Notes under the pieces: generated by a model
Seen by the model: only the letters and a program-made list of their open reading frames with translations
The model's database searches: none
What the model was told of the DNA's origin: nothing
In this document: positions 8,771 through 18,384 of the stretch, piece by piece
Position numbering within the stretch: position 1 is the stretch's first letter
Layout: the number at the start of each line of letters is the position of its first letter
Program-made: the position numbers and the translations under genes
DNA from: Tissierellales bacterium
Lineage (GTDB): Bacteria > Bacillota > Clostridia > Tissierellales > Sedimentibacteraceae
Direction: 5' to 3'
Assembly: GCA_018433765.1 (NCBI GenBank)
Contig: JAHDQO010000001.1
Span: 62,001 to 126,000 of the forward strand
DNA length: 64,000 nucleotides

Positions 8771-10502
8771 AATTTTCCCTCATTTTATCGGCTTTTTCTT
8801 TTGCGGCTTGGTATATTTCATTAGGATAGCCGACAAGTTTTAATATTTCTATAGCATTTGAAGTGTTGCTAATTCCTTCATGTATTGTATAATCGAAAAT
8901 AATATCATCTTCTAAAACTTGTTCTTTAAAGTAATACTTATCATAACCTGAAATTTCTTTTGTTATTTCTAAATCATGTGTAGCCACAAATGCTGTGATT
9001 TTTTTCTTTTTAAGGTAATCAAGTATTTCAATTGCAGCAGACGTACGTTCAATTCTATTAGTGCCGCTAAAAATCTCATCAATAAAAGATATAACTTTTA
9101 TTTCATCATCATTAGTATCAATTATACGCTTTATAGCTTTTACTTCTGCTAAATAATAGCTGTCTCCTTCTTCTACATTGTCACTGATATCGATAGATGT
9201 GAAAGGTTTTAATATATCAGCCTGATAATATGAAGAAGGTACTGTAGCTATGGTTTGAGCTAAAACAATATTTGAAGATATAGTTCTTAAAAATGTTGAT
9301 TTACCTGACATATTTGAACCTGTTATGAGTACTCCACGGTTAGTATCCAATGTTATAGAATTTTTAACAGGCTTATCTAGTAATATATAATATGCATCTT
9401 TAATATTTAAAGATTTAGAATCTGAAAAAATGGGTTCACAATATTCTGAGTTATTATTTCTAAATGCAGCAATAGATAATAATGCATCTATTTTCCCAAT
9501 AGTTTCGTAAATATATTTCATATCTTCACGATATTTATCAATATATTTTACAGAATCAAAAAATAATATAGGCTCAATTAGAAATAAAATATTTAAGTAA
9601 TCATAAATAAAATTTAAATCAGTTACTATACCAACATCATTATTACCAAATATGAGTTGGTCAAATTTTTTTCTAATAGGGAGTGTTTTTTTAAAAGCTG
9701 TAGATAGTCTTTTTTTATCTATATCTAATAAATCTATATCACTATTTAATAGAATATTACTGTTAGACATTATTCTACTCATGTATTTCATCGAATCGAT
9801 ATAACCACCAACAAATTCCTTAGTTTTATAATAGTTTCTTATATTAAAGAATATTGAGAAAACAAGCAGTAGTAAACCTAATTTTATATCTAAAAAACAT
9901 ATTAACAAAGATACTGGAGCTGCAAATCTTACTATTTTCATAAATTTTACGAATTTATCATTGAAACTTATGGTTTCAAATAAGAAGTTTGCAGTATTTT
10001 CTCCACCTTGCATACCAGTAGAAAAAAGACAATTTATGATATCTGATTTAAGTTTATTATTAGTCAATATAGCTTTTATAGAATCACTTCTTTTGTTTAA
10101 TTCTTCTTTACTTATAGATATATTTCTAAGAATTTTATATAAAAACTGCTGTCCTGGTATAGTATATGTTGTATCTAATTTTTTAAATATTTCGTCCATA
10201 TTTAAGTCATTCCAAGTTTGATTGTCAATTCGAAAAGTGTCTTTATCATTAGGTAACAATTCTTCTAAAGAGCTGTACACATTAAACTTATATTTTCTTT
10301 TTTTCTTTTTATCCCAATTTTGGATTTCTTCTTCAATAACATGTTTAAACTTTTCTTTTTTATATTTCTTATGACTTAAAATTGCTAATATAACAGCAGC
10401 AGCACTTAAAATATAATAAAATTTGTTTATATTGTAACCTAACACTATAAATATAAAACAAACTATTGCACTAATTGATGTAAATATTCTATATTTTGTC
10501 AT
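8769..10502 (-). CDS. Membrane-associated MutS-like ATPase
   Basis: This 577-residue protein has two N-terminal hydrophobic segments (about residues 8-42) and another hydrophobic pair near residues 190-220 (APVSLLICFLDIKLGLLLLVFSI, shown here in part). The C-terminal third is a MutS-type ATPase: Walker A TGSNMSGKST near residue 390, then ISDNVEEGDSYYLAEVKAI, and Walker B FIDEIFSGTNRIERTSAA, then ATHDLE. It has no mismatch-recognition domain I. It therefore belongs to the short MutS-related membrane proteins of Firmicutes and Bacteroidetes, whose role is not established; mismatch repair should not be assumed. AAAGGATG precedes the ATG (minus strand) at about 7 bases. Confidence 0.8.
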   Translation of the reverse strand: MTKYRIFTSISAIVCFIFIVLGYNINKFYYILSAAAVILAILSHKKYKKEKFKHVIEEEIQNWDKKKKRKYKFNVYSSLEELLPNDKDTFRIDNQTWNDLNMDEIFKKLDTTYTIPGQQFLYKILRNISISKEELNKRSDSIKAILTNNKLKSDIINCLFSTGMQGGENTANFLFETISFNDKFVKFMKIVRFAAPVSLLICFLDIKLGLLLLVFSIFFNIRNYYKTKEFVGGYIDSMKYMSRIMSNSNILLNSDIDLLDIDKKRLSTAFKKTLPIRKKFDQLIFGNNDVGIVTDLNFIYDYLNILFLIEPILFFDSVKYIDKYREDMKYIYETIGKIDALLSIAAFRNNNSEYCEPIFSDSKSLNIKDAYYILLDKPVKNSITLDTNRGVLITGSNMSGKSTFLRTISSNIVLAQTIATVPSSYYQADILKPFTSIDISDNVEEGDSYYLAEVKAIKRIIDTNDDEIKVISFIDEIFSGTNRIERTSAAIEILDYLKKKKITAFVATHDLEITKEISGYDKYYFKEQVLEDDIIFDYTIHEGISNTSNAIEILKLVGYPNEIYQAAKEKADKMREN

Positions 10503-10745
10503 GTGTATTCATCCTTTCTTTTGCAGGTAATAAATCTTTTCTAATTTTATATTTTACTTTTTTGTCTTAATAAATCAGCTTACAAATATTTATTTTATCA
10601 TAATTTATTAATAATTAATAGAAAGTTTAAAAACTGTTTAAATTATTTTTGCAAAATATTAGTAAAACGTTATTTTAAAACAATTTATATATTATTTATT
10701 GGTATCATATAGAAAAATACTCAATTATTTCAAGGAGGAATTAAT
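10503..10745. other. Divergent intergenic region
   Basis: These 243 bases separate the minus-strand MutS-like gene from the plus-strand antiporter operon and should carry promoters for both. The DNA is AT-rich; several TATA-like words are present but no pair with a convincing -35 box stands out. CAAGGAGG lies just before the ATG at 10746. Confidence 0.4.
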
Positions 10746-12170
10746 ATGAATACCAAGCAGAACAAGAAACCGGGACTTATAGGTGTTTTAATAGTGTTCA
10801 TTTACTTAATTGCAGCAATGTCAGTTCAGATTTTTGTATTACATCAAGATTATGTTACACACATTACACTAATTTCAGCAGCAGTTGTAGCCTCAATAGT
10901 TGCATTAATTAATGGATATACTTGGAGAGAAATTCAGGAAGGAATTTTATATGGATGCAACATTGCGATGCTTCCAATGCTCATTCTAATGATGGTAGGA
11001 GTACTTATTGCAACATGGATACCTGCTGGGACAATTCCGACACTTATTTATTATGGACTTAAAATTCTATCACCTTCGGTATTTCTTTTCTCTGTATGTC
11101 TTATTTGTGCAATTGCTTCAATCGCAACAGGAAGCTCATATACGACAGGTGCAACTTTTGGAGTTGCATTTATGGGTATTGGAATAGGGTTAGGAATTCC
11201 AGCACCTATGACAGCTGGTGCCGTAATTTCAGGGTCAATTTTTGGAGACAAAATGTCACCTTTATCAGATTCTACAAACTTAGCAGCAGGTGTTGCAGAG
11301 GCAGATTTGTTTGATCATATTAAAAGTATGATTTATTCTACTGGTCCTGCAATAATTATATCTTTAATTATTTACTTGATTTTAGGAATGAGATTCAAGA
11401 GTTCACAAATTGACCAAACACAAATCAATATTATTCTAGATGGATTAAAAAACAATTACAATATAAATATAGTAACATTTATACCACCAATAATTGTAGT
11501 AATACTTGCAGTAAAAAAAGTAGGTGGTTTAGCAGTTATGGTTACAGCATCAATAGTAGGAGCTTTATTTGCTATGCTATTCCAGGGATATGGATTAGGC
11601 GAAATGCTTTGCTTCATGAATGATGGTTTTACGTCATCAACAGGAGTTGCTGAAATAGATGCACTATTGAGTAGAGGTGGACTGCAAAGTATGATGTGGA
11701 CAGTTTCACTAGGTTTTGTAGCACTTAGCTTTGGAGGATTACTTGAAAAAACAAGGATGCTAGAAGTAATATTAGATAAAATTAAAGCCTTAATAAAATC
11801 AACTGGTGGACTTGTAACTACTCATGTTATTTCAAGTATAATTGTAAACTTATTTTCAGCAAGTCAGTATATGGCGATTGTTCTGGCTGGAAGGTTATTT
11901 GTTCCTGCGTATAAAGAAAAGAAATTATTACCTCAAGTATGTTCAAGAGTTTGTGAAGATTCAGCTACGGTTACTTCACCTCTAGTGCCTTGGGGATTAT
12001 GCGGTGTGTTTTTTACTGGAGTTTTAGGAGTTGCTACTATAGATTATTTACCTTATGTTTATTTATCTTTTACTGCTCCGATTATTTCTATAATCTATGG
12101 TTTTACAGGTAAGTTTATGTTTAAAGAAGGTGATATAAAATCAGTAAAAACGTATAGCACTGCTGAATAA
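10746..12170 (+). CDS. NhaC-type Na+/H+ antiporter family membrane protein
   Basis: This 474-residue integral membrane protein has about 11-12 hydrophobic segments. The family signature region GDKMSPLSDSTNLAAGVAEADLFDH is visible around residues 175-195, followed by a second half with the similar SRVCEDSATVTSPLVPWG, the inverted-repeat architecture of the NhaC / ion transporter superfamily. Members exchange Na+ for H+, sometimes coupled to organic acids (malate-lactate in MleN). A peptidase gene follows after 14 bases, so import of a substrate that is then hydrolysed is possible. The substrate cannot be decided from the sequence. AAGGAGG precedes the ATG. Confidence 0.8.
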   Translation: MNTKQNKKPGLIGVLIVFIYLIAAMSVQIFVLHQDYVTHITLISAAVVASIVALINGYTWREIQEGILYGCNIAMLPMLILMMVGVLIATWIPAGTIPTLIYYGLKILSPSVFLFSVCLICAIASIATGSSYTTGATFGVAFMGIGIGLGIPAPMTAGAVISGSIFGDKMSPLSDSTNLAAGVAEADLFDHIKSMIYSTGPAIIISLIIYLILGMRFKSSQIDQTQINIILDGLKNNYNINIVTFIPPIIVVILAVKKVGGLAVMVTASIVGALFAMLFQGYGLGEMLCFMNDGFTSSTGVAEIDALLSRGGLQSMMWTVSLGFVALSFGGLLEKTRMLEVILDKIKALIKSTGGLVTTHVISSIIVNLFSASQYMAIVLAGRLFVPAYKEKKLLPQVCSRVCEDSATVTSPLVPWGLCGVFFTGVLGVATIDYLPYVYLSFTAPIISIIYGFTGKFMFKEGDIKSVKTYSTAE

Positions 12171-12184
12171 CAGGAGGAGTATTT

Positions 12185-13390
12185 ATGACATGTAATATTG
12201 ATAATATAATCAATAAAAAAAATGTAACAGAATTAGTTAAAGAATTAGTAAGTATATATAGTCCATATTTTGAAGAGAAAGAAATAATGCATTATGTTTA
12301 TAACTGGATGGAAAATAGAAATATTCCGGTTAAATATCATTACTTTGAAGATAATAAAGTTACTAAATATAAAGGAACAAATGTAATAGGAGAATTAAAA
12401 GGCAATAAACCCGGATGCAGAATACTTATAAACGGACATTTAGATACTGTGAAGATATGCGAAGGTTGGAACAAAAATCCTCTAGAAGCATATGAAGAAG
12501 AGGATAAAATATTTGGGTTAGGATCATTAGATATGAAATCTGGTTCTACTGCTGCAATGATTGCTATTGACGCATTTAATAGAACTGTTTCAGATTTTAA
12601 AGGAAGTATTATATATTCCTTTGTTTCTGATGAAGAAGGCCCTTACGGACTTGGAACAAACTATCTTATACACGATGGAATATTAGAAGGAGCTGATGTT
12701 GCAGTTGTACCTGAACCTAGCGCAGGTTTTACAGACAGTAGTTTTCCATGTTTATGTCTTGGAGCAAGAGGAGGGTATTCGTATACAGTTGAATTTACAG
12801 GAAGATCAGCACATGCGGCTAATCCTAAGAAGGGTATATGTGCTATAGAAGACGCATCAAAAGTAATTATTGAATTAAAGAAAGCTAAATTAAAAGAAGA
12901 CCCTTATTTAGGATCAGGTGATATTTGCATAATAAATATATCTGGAGGAGGTGCTGCCTGTTCAGTAGCTGACAAGTCAAGTTTTACTGTTTTTAGGCAT
13001 ATAGTTACAGGAGAAAATAAAGGCACTATTATAAAAGAAGTAGAAGAAGCTGTTAAATCGGCAAATATTAAATCAGAATACAAGGTTATTTTTAGAGAAG
13101 GGCCTACTCCTGAAAGTGATGGATTTCTTCCTTATACTGTAGATATAAATAATACATACACAAAGAAATTTATAGAATCAATAAATAATATAACTAATGA
13201 AGACCCAAGTATTGCATATTTTAGCAGTATAGGAGATTTTAATTACATAGGTTCGAGACTTAAAATACCGACTTTTGTATTTGGACCCGGTGGAAATAAT
13301 TATCATGCTTCTAATGAATATGTATATATTGATGACATAGTGCAGACTAGTAAAATTATATATGATTTTCTTGTAAGAATACTTACATAG
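12185..13390 (+). CDS. M20-family metallopeptidase / deacylase (ArgE/DapE type)
   Basis: This 401-residue protein has the di-zinc M20 motifs: NGHLDT (H85, D87), GLGSLDMKSG with the bridging aspartate, SDEEGPYG (catalytic E150/E151), VVPEPS, and a C-terminal metal histidine in NYHASNEY. A dimerisation domain lies between (ARGGYSYTVEFTGRSAHAANP). M20 enzymes remove acyl groups from amino acids or cleave dipeptides or carbamoyl groups in the cytoplasm. AGGAGGAG precedes the ATG by 6 bases, and the gene follows the antiporter closely, so the two are probably one operon for uptake and hydrolysis of an N-substituted amino acid. It ends in a hairpin at 13390-13414. Confidence 0.82.
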   Translation: MTCNIDNIINKKNVTELVKELVSIYSPYFEEKEIMHYVYNWMENRNIPVKYHYFEDNKVTKYKGTNVIGELKGNKPGCRILINGHLDTVKICEGWNKNPLEAYEEEDKIFGLGSLDMKSGSTAAMIAIDAFNRTVSDFKGSIIYSFVSDEEGPYGLGTNYLIHDGILEGADVAVVPEPSAGFTDSSFPCLCLGARGGYSYTVEFTGRSAHAANPKKGICAIEDASKVIIELKKAKLKEDPYLGSGDICIINISGGGAACSVADKSSFTVFRHIVTGENKGTIIKEVEEAVKSANIKSEYKVIFREGPTPESDGFLPYTVDINNTYTKKFIESINNITNEDPSIAYFSSIGDFNYIGSRLKIPTFVFGPGGNNYHASNEYVYIDDIVQTSKIIYDFLVRILT

Positions 13391-13414
13391 AGAGAGCTTT
13401 TTATAAGCTCTCTC
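13390..13414 (+). terminator. Hairpin terminator after the M20 gene
   Basis: Arms GAGAGAGCTT and AAGCTCTCTC are perfect over 10 bp with a 5-base loop. The T-tract after it is poor (CTATTAG), so termination may be partial. The left arm overlaps the TAG stop. Confidence 0.65.
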
Positions 13415-13759
13415 CTATTAGTATTATTTGCAAAAATTAACTTATAGGAATACAATAATTAAGATAAAAATGTAGAGTGAAAAGTGTAAAGTTATGGAAG
13501 CTTTACTTAAGTAAAGCGATTTAAAATAAAAATGAATTTTTTATGGAGATATTAAGTCGAATGAAGAGCTAAAAACACTAACTTAAGAATTATTATTATT
13601 ATTAGGCGATTGTGAAATGAAAGTTTTAAAATTATTTTACCTCAGAAAATAGTACAAGATTCTTCGACTCACTTTGTTAGCTCAGGATGACGTGTTGTCA
13701 TCATATAGCTTTTAATTCTTAATTTTTATTAAAAATATATTATGTGAAGGAGTGAAAAT
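13415..13759. repeat. Intergenic region with dispersed repeat pieces
   Basis: These 345 bases hold no gene. At 13477-13520 GTGAAAAGTGTAAAGTTATGG with following TTTACT resembles blocks at 36.7, 47.0 and 48.8 kb. At 13603 TAGGCGATTGTGAAAT resembles the hairpin arms at 25.03 kb. At 13655-13692 ACAAGATTCTTCGACT plus GCTCAGGATGAC matches the repeat at 18.22 kb. It looks like a patchwork of repeat remnants. Confidence 0.6.
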
Positions 13760-15334
13760 ATGCAGTGTATAGACTTATTAATTTATGGTGGTAACATAAT
13801 ATCTATGGATAAAAATAACAACATTTACAATTGGTTAGCTATTAGAGATGGATTAATAGTTGATATTGGTAAGGATAAAGAATATGAAAAATATATAAAC
13901 TTATCAAGTGAAAGTTATTGCTTAAACGGTAAAACAATTGTACCCGGTTTTTATGATTGTCATGTACATTTAGTACAAACAGGACTTAATTATCAGGGAG
14001 TTGATTTAAAGAATGTAAAGAGTATAGAGGAACTTTTAGAAATAATATGTCAGACTTCCAAAATTACTCCAAAGGGTGAACTAATAAGAGCATTTCACTT
14101 TGATGTAACAAAGACAAAGGAAAGAAGATTTCCAACAAGACATGAATTAGATATAGCTTCTCCAAACAATCCCGTATGGATAAACAGTATAGAATTTCAT
14201 ACAAGTGCACTAAATTCTTTAGCATTAAACAAAATAAATATACCGTATAATATTGATGGAATTGCAAGAGATGAAAGAAATTTACCGCTTGGATATTTTA
14301 CTGGGAAAGCAAGTGCATTTATAAGAAATAAAATGCTTAATTATATAAATGATGATATGAAAATGAAAGGAGTTCAAAAAGCTATACAAAATGCAGCTTC
14401 TAAAGGTATAACATCAATCAACACAATGGAAGGTGGATTTACTTTTCACGAAAAAGATGTAAATTTCATAATAGACAATAAAGAAACAATCCCAGTTGAT
14501 TTGAAGCTTTATTTTCAAACTTTTGATTTAGAAAAAATTAAGAAATATAATCTTAATTGTATAGGTGGAGATATTTTTATAGATGGTTCGTTTGGGTCAA
14601 GAACTGCTGCAATTTCATCGCAATATAAGGATTTAGAAAATTCAAATGGTAAACTATATTTTAGTCAAAACGAATTAAATTATTTTGTATCTAAAGCTCA
14701 TGAAGATGAATTACAAATTGCTTTACATGCAATAGGTGACAGGGCAATAGGACAAGTATTAAATGCATATGAAAAAGCACAAAATATTTATTACAGGTCA
14801 GATCATAGACATCGAATAGAACATTTTGAGCTAGCTAATAAGGAACAGATAAAGAAAGCTAAAGATTTAGAACTTATAATATCTGTTCAACCAGCGTTTG
14901 AATATTATTGGGGTAATGAGGGAGGTATGTATGAAAAAAGACTTGGTAAAGAAATAGCAGATAAAACCAATAATTTTAGGCATATGATAGATAGCGGGTT
15001 AATACTATGCGGTGGCTCTGATAGTGATGTTACAGATATGAATCCAATATTAGGGATACATTCTGCAGTAAATCATCCAAAAAAAGAGCATTCAATAGAG
15101 GTATTAGAAGCTTTGAAACTATTTACAATAAATGCTGCATATGCTAGTTTTGAAGATAATGTAAAGGGAAGCATAGAATTAAATAAATATGGTGATTTTA
15201 TAGTTTTGGATAAAAACCCATTATCAATACCTAAGGAAGAAATTTACAGTATAAGAATATTAGCTACGTTTAAAGAAGGTAATATTATTTATAAAAATAA
15301 ACAATTTAGATTGTGGGGTGAAGTTATTGGCTAA
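13760..15334 (+). CDS. YtcJ-like metal-dependent amidohydrolase
   Basis: This 524-residue protein of the amidohydrolase superfamily (Amidohydro_3, YtcJ group) starts with DLLIYGGNIISMD and has the metal motif GFYDCHVHL (H68, H70). Later come GGDIFIDGSFGSRTA, ALHAIGDRAIGQ, HRHRIEHFELA and GGSDSDVTDMNP, covering the remaining metal ligands and the catalytic aspartate. The C-terminus GSIELNKYGDFIVLDKNPL closes the composite beta domain. Such enzymes hydrolyse amide or formamide bonds in small molecules; none of the motifs fixes the substrate. GAAGGAGTG precedes the ATG. A regulator gene overlaps its end by 8 bases. Confidence 0.82.
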   Translation: MQCIDLLIYGGNIISMDKNNNIYNWLAIRDGLIVDIGKDKEYEKYINLSSESYCLNGKTIVPGFYDCHVHLVQTGLNYQGVDLKNVKSIEELLEIICQTSKITPKGELIRAFHFDVTKTKERRFPTRHELDIASPNNPVWINSIEFHTSALNSLALNKINIPYNIDGIARDERNLPLGYFTGKASAFIRNKMLNYINDDMKMKGVQKAIQNAASKGITSINTMEGGFTFHEKDVNFIIDNKETIPVDLKLYFQTFDLEKIKKYNLNCIGGDIFIDGSFGSRTAAISSQYKDLENSNGKLYFSQNELNYFVSKAHEDELQIALHAIGDRAIGQVLNAYEKAQNIYYRSDHRHRIEHFELANKEQIKKAKDLELIISVQPAFEYYWGNEGGMYEKRLGKEIADKTNNFRHMIDSGLILCGGSDSDVTDMNPILGIHSAVNHPKKEHSIEVLEALKLFTINAAYASFEDNVKGSIELNKYGDFIVLDKNPLSIPKEEIYSIRILATFKEGNIIYKNKQFRLWGEVIG

Positions 15335-16607
15335 AAGTGAAATAGATATTATTATGCTTGGAAGCCCTAAAATATTGTTTAATAAAAAGCAAATTACTAA
15401 TAGATTAAGTTCTAAATCAATAGGTTTATTGTGTTATTTAGCAGCTAATGAAAATGAAAGCAGAGAAAAACTTGCATATATGTTTTGGGAAGACAGTAAT
15501 GCAGATGCTGCAAAATACAATCTTAGATATAATATTTGGACTATGAATAAATTATTGCGAAGTAGTTTATCAGAGAATCAACTATTAGTTTCTAATAATA
15601 GTAGAATTCATATTAATAAGGAATATGATATTTATTTAGATATAAAAGAAATTGATACTCTTTATTCAAATAAAGAAAGTCATTTATCTATTCACATACT
15701 CAAGAAATTAAAAAGTCTTTTTTTAGGTGAATTTCTAGATGGATTTTATCTAAAAAATTGTTTAAAATTTAATGACTGGGTTTTCTACGAAAGAGAAAAA
15801 TATCAAAAGAAATATATTGATATTTTAAATAAACTATTGAGCATTTATAAAAAGAATAAAGAATATAATAAAGGACTCCAAATTCTTGAAGAGATGATAA
15901 TGCTTAATTCTTTGGATGAGGATTTATATGTTGAATTAATTAAAATTTATTTAGAGTTAGGAGATAGGGTGTCAGCTTTAAAACAATATAACAGATGTAT
16001 TCATATTTTAAGGGAAGAACTTAATATAGCGCCAAAAGAGTCTACGGAGAAACTTCTAAAAATAATAAAAAACACAAAATGTAAAAAAGCTCAATTCCCA
16101 TACTGTAAACATGATAAATCTAACCTAATAAATATTCAATATGAAGAATTACAAAATATAAAAAAAGGTATAAAAAAGCTTGAAGGAAAAAATGTTTTTA
16201 CAAAATGCATACCCTTAGAAAATCTTAATTATAATTATATTACTTCATTAACAGATCAAATTATATCTATCAGTAATAAAAAAGAGTTAGAAAAAGTAGA
16301 TAAGAATATTTGGATAAACCTACAAAGGGTAAGTATTAAAGCAGAAAGATATGCAGAAGATTCTATACAATTGCTTACTGTTGAGACAGAAAGAAATATA
16401 ATATATAATTCATTATTTAGCTTTTTAAAAAAAATATCTACTGAAAAAAGACTAAATATTATTATTGAAAAACTTCATTTTATGGATAAGTATTCTTTTG
16501 ACTTTATAAAATATGTTTTATTTAAAAGAGATGAAATAAACTGTATAATATTTTATACTTGTGATATAAATGATAGCAAATATATTGAATTGAAACAGTA
16601 TTTATAA
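15327..16607 (+). CDS. BTAD/SARP-type transcriptional regulator with truncated ATPase-like tail
   Basis: This protein has 426 residues when started at TTG 15327, which has TGGGGTG six bases upstream; GTG 15318 is the alternative. Residues 1-90 form an OmpR-like winged helix (FWEDSNADAAKYNLRYNIWTM), residues 95-250 a bacterial transcriptional activator domain of TPR helices (LGEFLDGFYLKNC, ILEEMIMLNSLDEDLYVELI). In full-length relatives a STAND/AAA ATPase follows. Here a Walker-B-like stretch remains (LNIIIEKLHFMDKYSFDF) but no Walker A is visible, and the protein stops soon after. It overlaps the amidohydrolase gene by 8 bases and probably controls this catabolic locus. Confidence 0.72.
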   Translation: MAKSEIDIIMLGSPKILFNKKQITNRLSSKSIGLLCYLAANENESREKLAYMFWEDSNADAAKYNLRYNIWTMNKLLRSSLSENQLLVSNNSRIHINKEYDIYLDIKEIDTLYSNKESHLSIHILKKLKSLFLGEFLDGFYLKNCLKFNDWVFYEREKYQKKYIDILNKLLSIYKKNKEYNKGLQILEEMIMLNSLDEDLYVELIKIYLELGDRVSALKQYNRCIHILREELNIAPKESTEKLLKIIKNTKCKKAQFPYCKHDKSNLINIQYEELQNIKKGIKKLEGKNVFTKCIPLENLNYNYITSLTDQIISISNKKELEKVDKNIWINLQRVSIKAERYAEDSIQLLTVETERNIIYNSLFSFLKKISTEKRLNIIIEKLHFMDKYSFDFIKYVLFKRDEINCIIFYTCDINDSKYIELKQYL

Positions 16608-16608
16608 A

Positions 16609-18048
16609 CTACTGTAATTCATAAAGAACATATTTATTTTCATTATATTTTTTCTTAAAATTTTTATTAAGAAATTCAATATAACTTCCGTCATCATCAT
16701 AAATAAAATTATCATAAACAAAAAAGTACTTAGCACCATTATTGATAAAATAAGCCATCTCATCGTTAGTAGTGTTAGGAATATAATCATAATATTTTAT
16801 ATTTGCTCTCCAGCCGTTTCTATTGCTAAGACTGAGTATAGCGGGATCGAATGTCCCTATTACTATTAAATCATCTTTTTTAGTATGTTGATTTAGTATT
16901 TTTGATGATTCTATAATCCAATCAACTTCATTAAAGCTATTTTTTACTAGAATATTTGCATCGAAATAAATAATAGCTGCTAAACAAAAACTGATAATAA
17001 GTCCTTTATTGTGTTTTATCCAAAAATAGCTTATGGTCTTTCCTGATAATATTGCAATGATTGGACTTAATATGATTAGATAGTATTTTAAAAGTATAAC
17101 AGATACTATAAAAATTATTTCTAAAATTATAGCAATAGACCAAAATAGTATAGGACTCTCTTTTTTAATTAAAACACTAAAAAAGCCAATAAAAGCACAT
17201 ATTAAAGGAATTAACCCAAAAGACTCTATCAAGTAATTTTTATAAAAATCTAATGCTTCTTGAGTAAAAATAGCTTTATAAAATTCAGGAAATATATGAT
17301 TTGATGCAAGCAAGCTTACAAATTTGGCTTCAGCAATAGTAGCGGCCCATAAGAAATATATTATATTTGGTACTATGGATATTATTAAAAATAACCACAA
17401 ATCTTTTCTATAAAGAAACTTAAACTTGTATTTAGTAAAACACATAGCAATCATAGCTAATCCTATGAAAACTGCAGGAATTTTCTGAGATATAGCTAAA
17501 GCAGTAAATATACCTGATAACAATAATATCCAGAAATTTTCTTTTTCTAACCAACTAATAAAATAATAAAAAGCACCTGTAAAAAAGAAAAGTAAAGCTG
17601 ATTCAGGCATGATTGCTCTAGAATAATAAAGATTGATTGGAAGTATTCCATAAATGACAATAGTAATCAATGCCTGCTTAAGAGAATATAGTTTTTTTAC
17701 TATTAAGTATATATAGTAAACTGAACCCATAAAAAATAAGGTTGGGACTAATCTAGCTATAAAGTTACTATAGCCAAAGATTTTATACAATATAGCAATA
17801 ATAAAAGTTGTTATTTGCAATTCAAGCTGCACATAATTTGGAGCAGCTCCATCGTAATTAAACTGAGGATAGAAAATATTAAATTTTTTCTCGATAAAAT
17901 TTCTAGCAATAGATTCTGTGTCTGGCTGTCTCCAATATTCACCATATTCAGCAGGAGAATTAGTTATATTTGGTACTCTTAGCAGAAATATAATAAAAAA
18001 AATTATAATAGTAATCCAAATTCTTTTACGCTTTGAATGTCTATACAT
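16609..18048 (-). CDS. GT39-type membrane glycosyltransferase (PMT/ArnT-like)
   Basis: This 479-residue polytopic protein has about 11-12 transmembrane segments. After a basic N-terminus comes the external loop YGEYWRQPDTESIARNFI with an acidic residue typical of GT-C catalytic loops, then QLELQITTFI and SRAIMPESALLFFFTGAF, all common in dolichyl-/undecaprenyl-phosphate sugar transferases. It would transfer a lipid-linked sugar to a surface polymer or protein. A longer frame begins at 18201, but its first 51 codons run through the CACGGA repeat; ATG 18048 has AAGGGTG at 7 bases and is preferred. It ends two bases from the convergent regulator gene, with no terminator between them. Confidence 0.75.
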   Translation of the reverse strand: MYRHSKRKRIWITIIIFFIIFLLRVPNITNSPAEYGEYWRQPDTESIARNFIEKKFNIFYPQFNYDGAAPNYVQLELQITTFIIAILYKIFGYSNFIARLVPTLFFMGSVYYIYLIVKKLYSLKQALITIVIYGILPINLYYSRAIMPESALLFFFTGAFYYFISWLEKENFWILLLSGIFTALAISQKIPAVFIGLAMIAMCFTKYKFKFLYRKDLWLFLIISIVPNIIYFLWAATIAEAKFVSLLASNHIFPEFYKAIFTQEALDFYKNYLIESFGLIPLICAFIGFFSVLIKKESPILFWSIAIILEIIFIVSVILLKYYLIILSPIIAILSGKTISYFWIKHNKGLIISFCLAAIIYFDANILVKNSFNEVDWIIESSKILNQHTKKDDLIVIGTFDPAILSLSNRNGWRANIKYYDYIPNTTNDEMAYFINNGAKYFFVYDNFIYDDDGSYIEFLNKNFKKKYNENKYVLYELQ

Positions 18049-18384
18049 TATGCACACCCTTATAATTAGTTGATATTTATTAACCACGGAAGGACACGGA
18101 AAAACACGGAAAAACACGGAAAAATGCTTGCAAGTACTCATTAAACTAAAAACTAGTAACAATAATGATTTACTCATTCTTTGAAATTTCCAACTAACCA
18201 ACTTTCCAACTCTTTAATTTAACACAAGATCCCTCGACTATGCTCAGGATGACTATATATAAATGATTGATAAGTAACTAGTAATGAGGATTTTCAACTT
18301 TATCGTTACTTTGTTTTAATTGTTTTACATAGTAAAACTACCATTAACTATCAATTATCAATTATTAACTATCAATTGTATTTT
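18049..18384. repeat. Repeat-filled gap between the GT39 gene and the small transporter gene
   Basis: At 18081-18120 a 10-base period is seen: CCACGGA, GGACACGGA and then two AAAACACGGA units. From 18120 to 18190 the sequence matches, in inverse orientation, the right half of the repeat at 27.55-27.67 kb (AAACTAGTAACAAT, TTTACTCATTCTT). At 18222-18253 ACAAGATCCCTCGACTA and GCTCAGGATGAC match 13.66 kb. At 18339-18380 there are TTAACTATCAATTATC words. No gene is seen. Confidence 0.7.

Noticed and set aside
8769-10502. Assignment as DNA mismatch repair MutS or MutS2
   Set aside because: It lacks the mismatch-binding domain of MutS and the Smr nuclease end of MutS2, and has membrane segments; only the ATPase core is shared.
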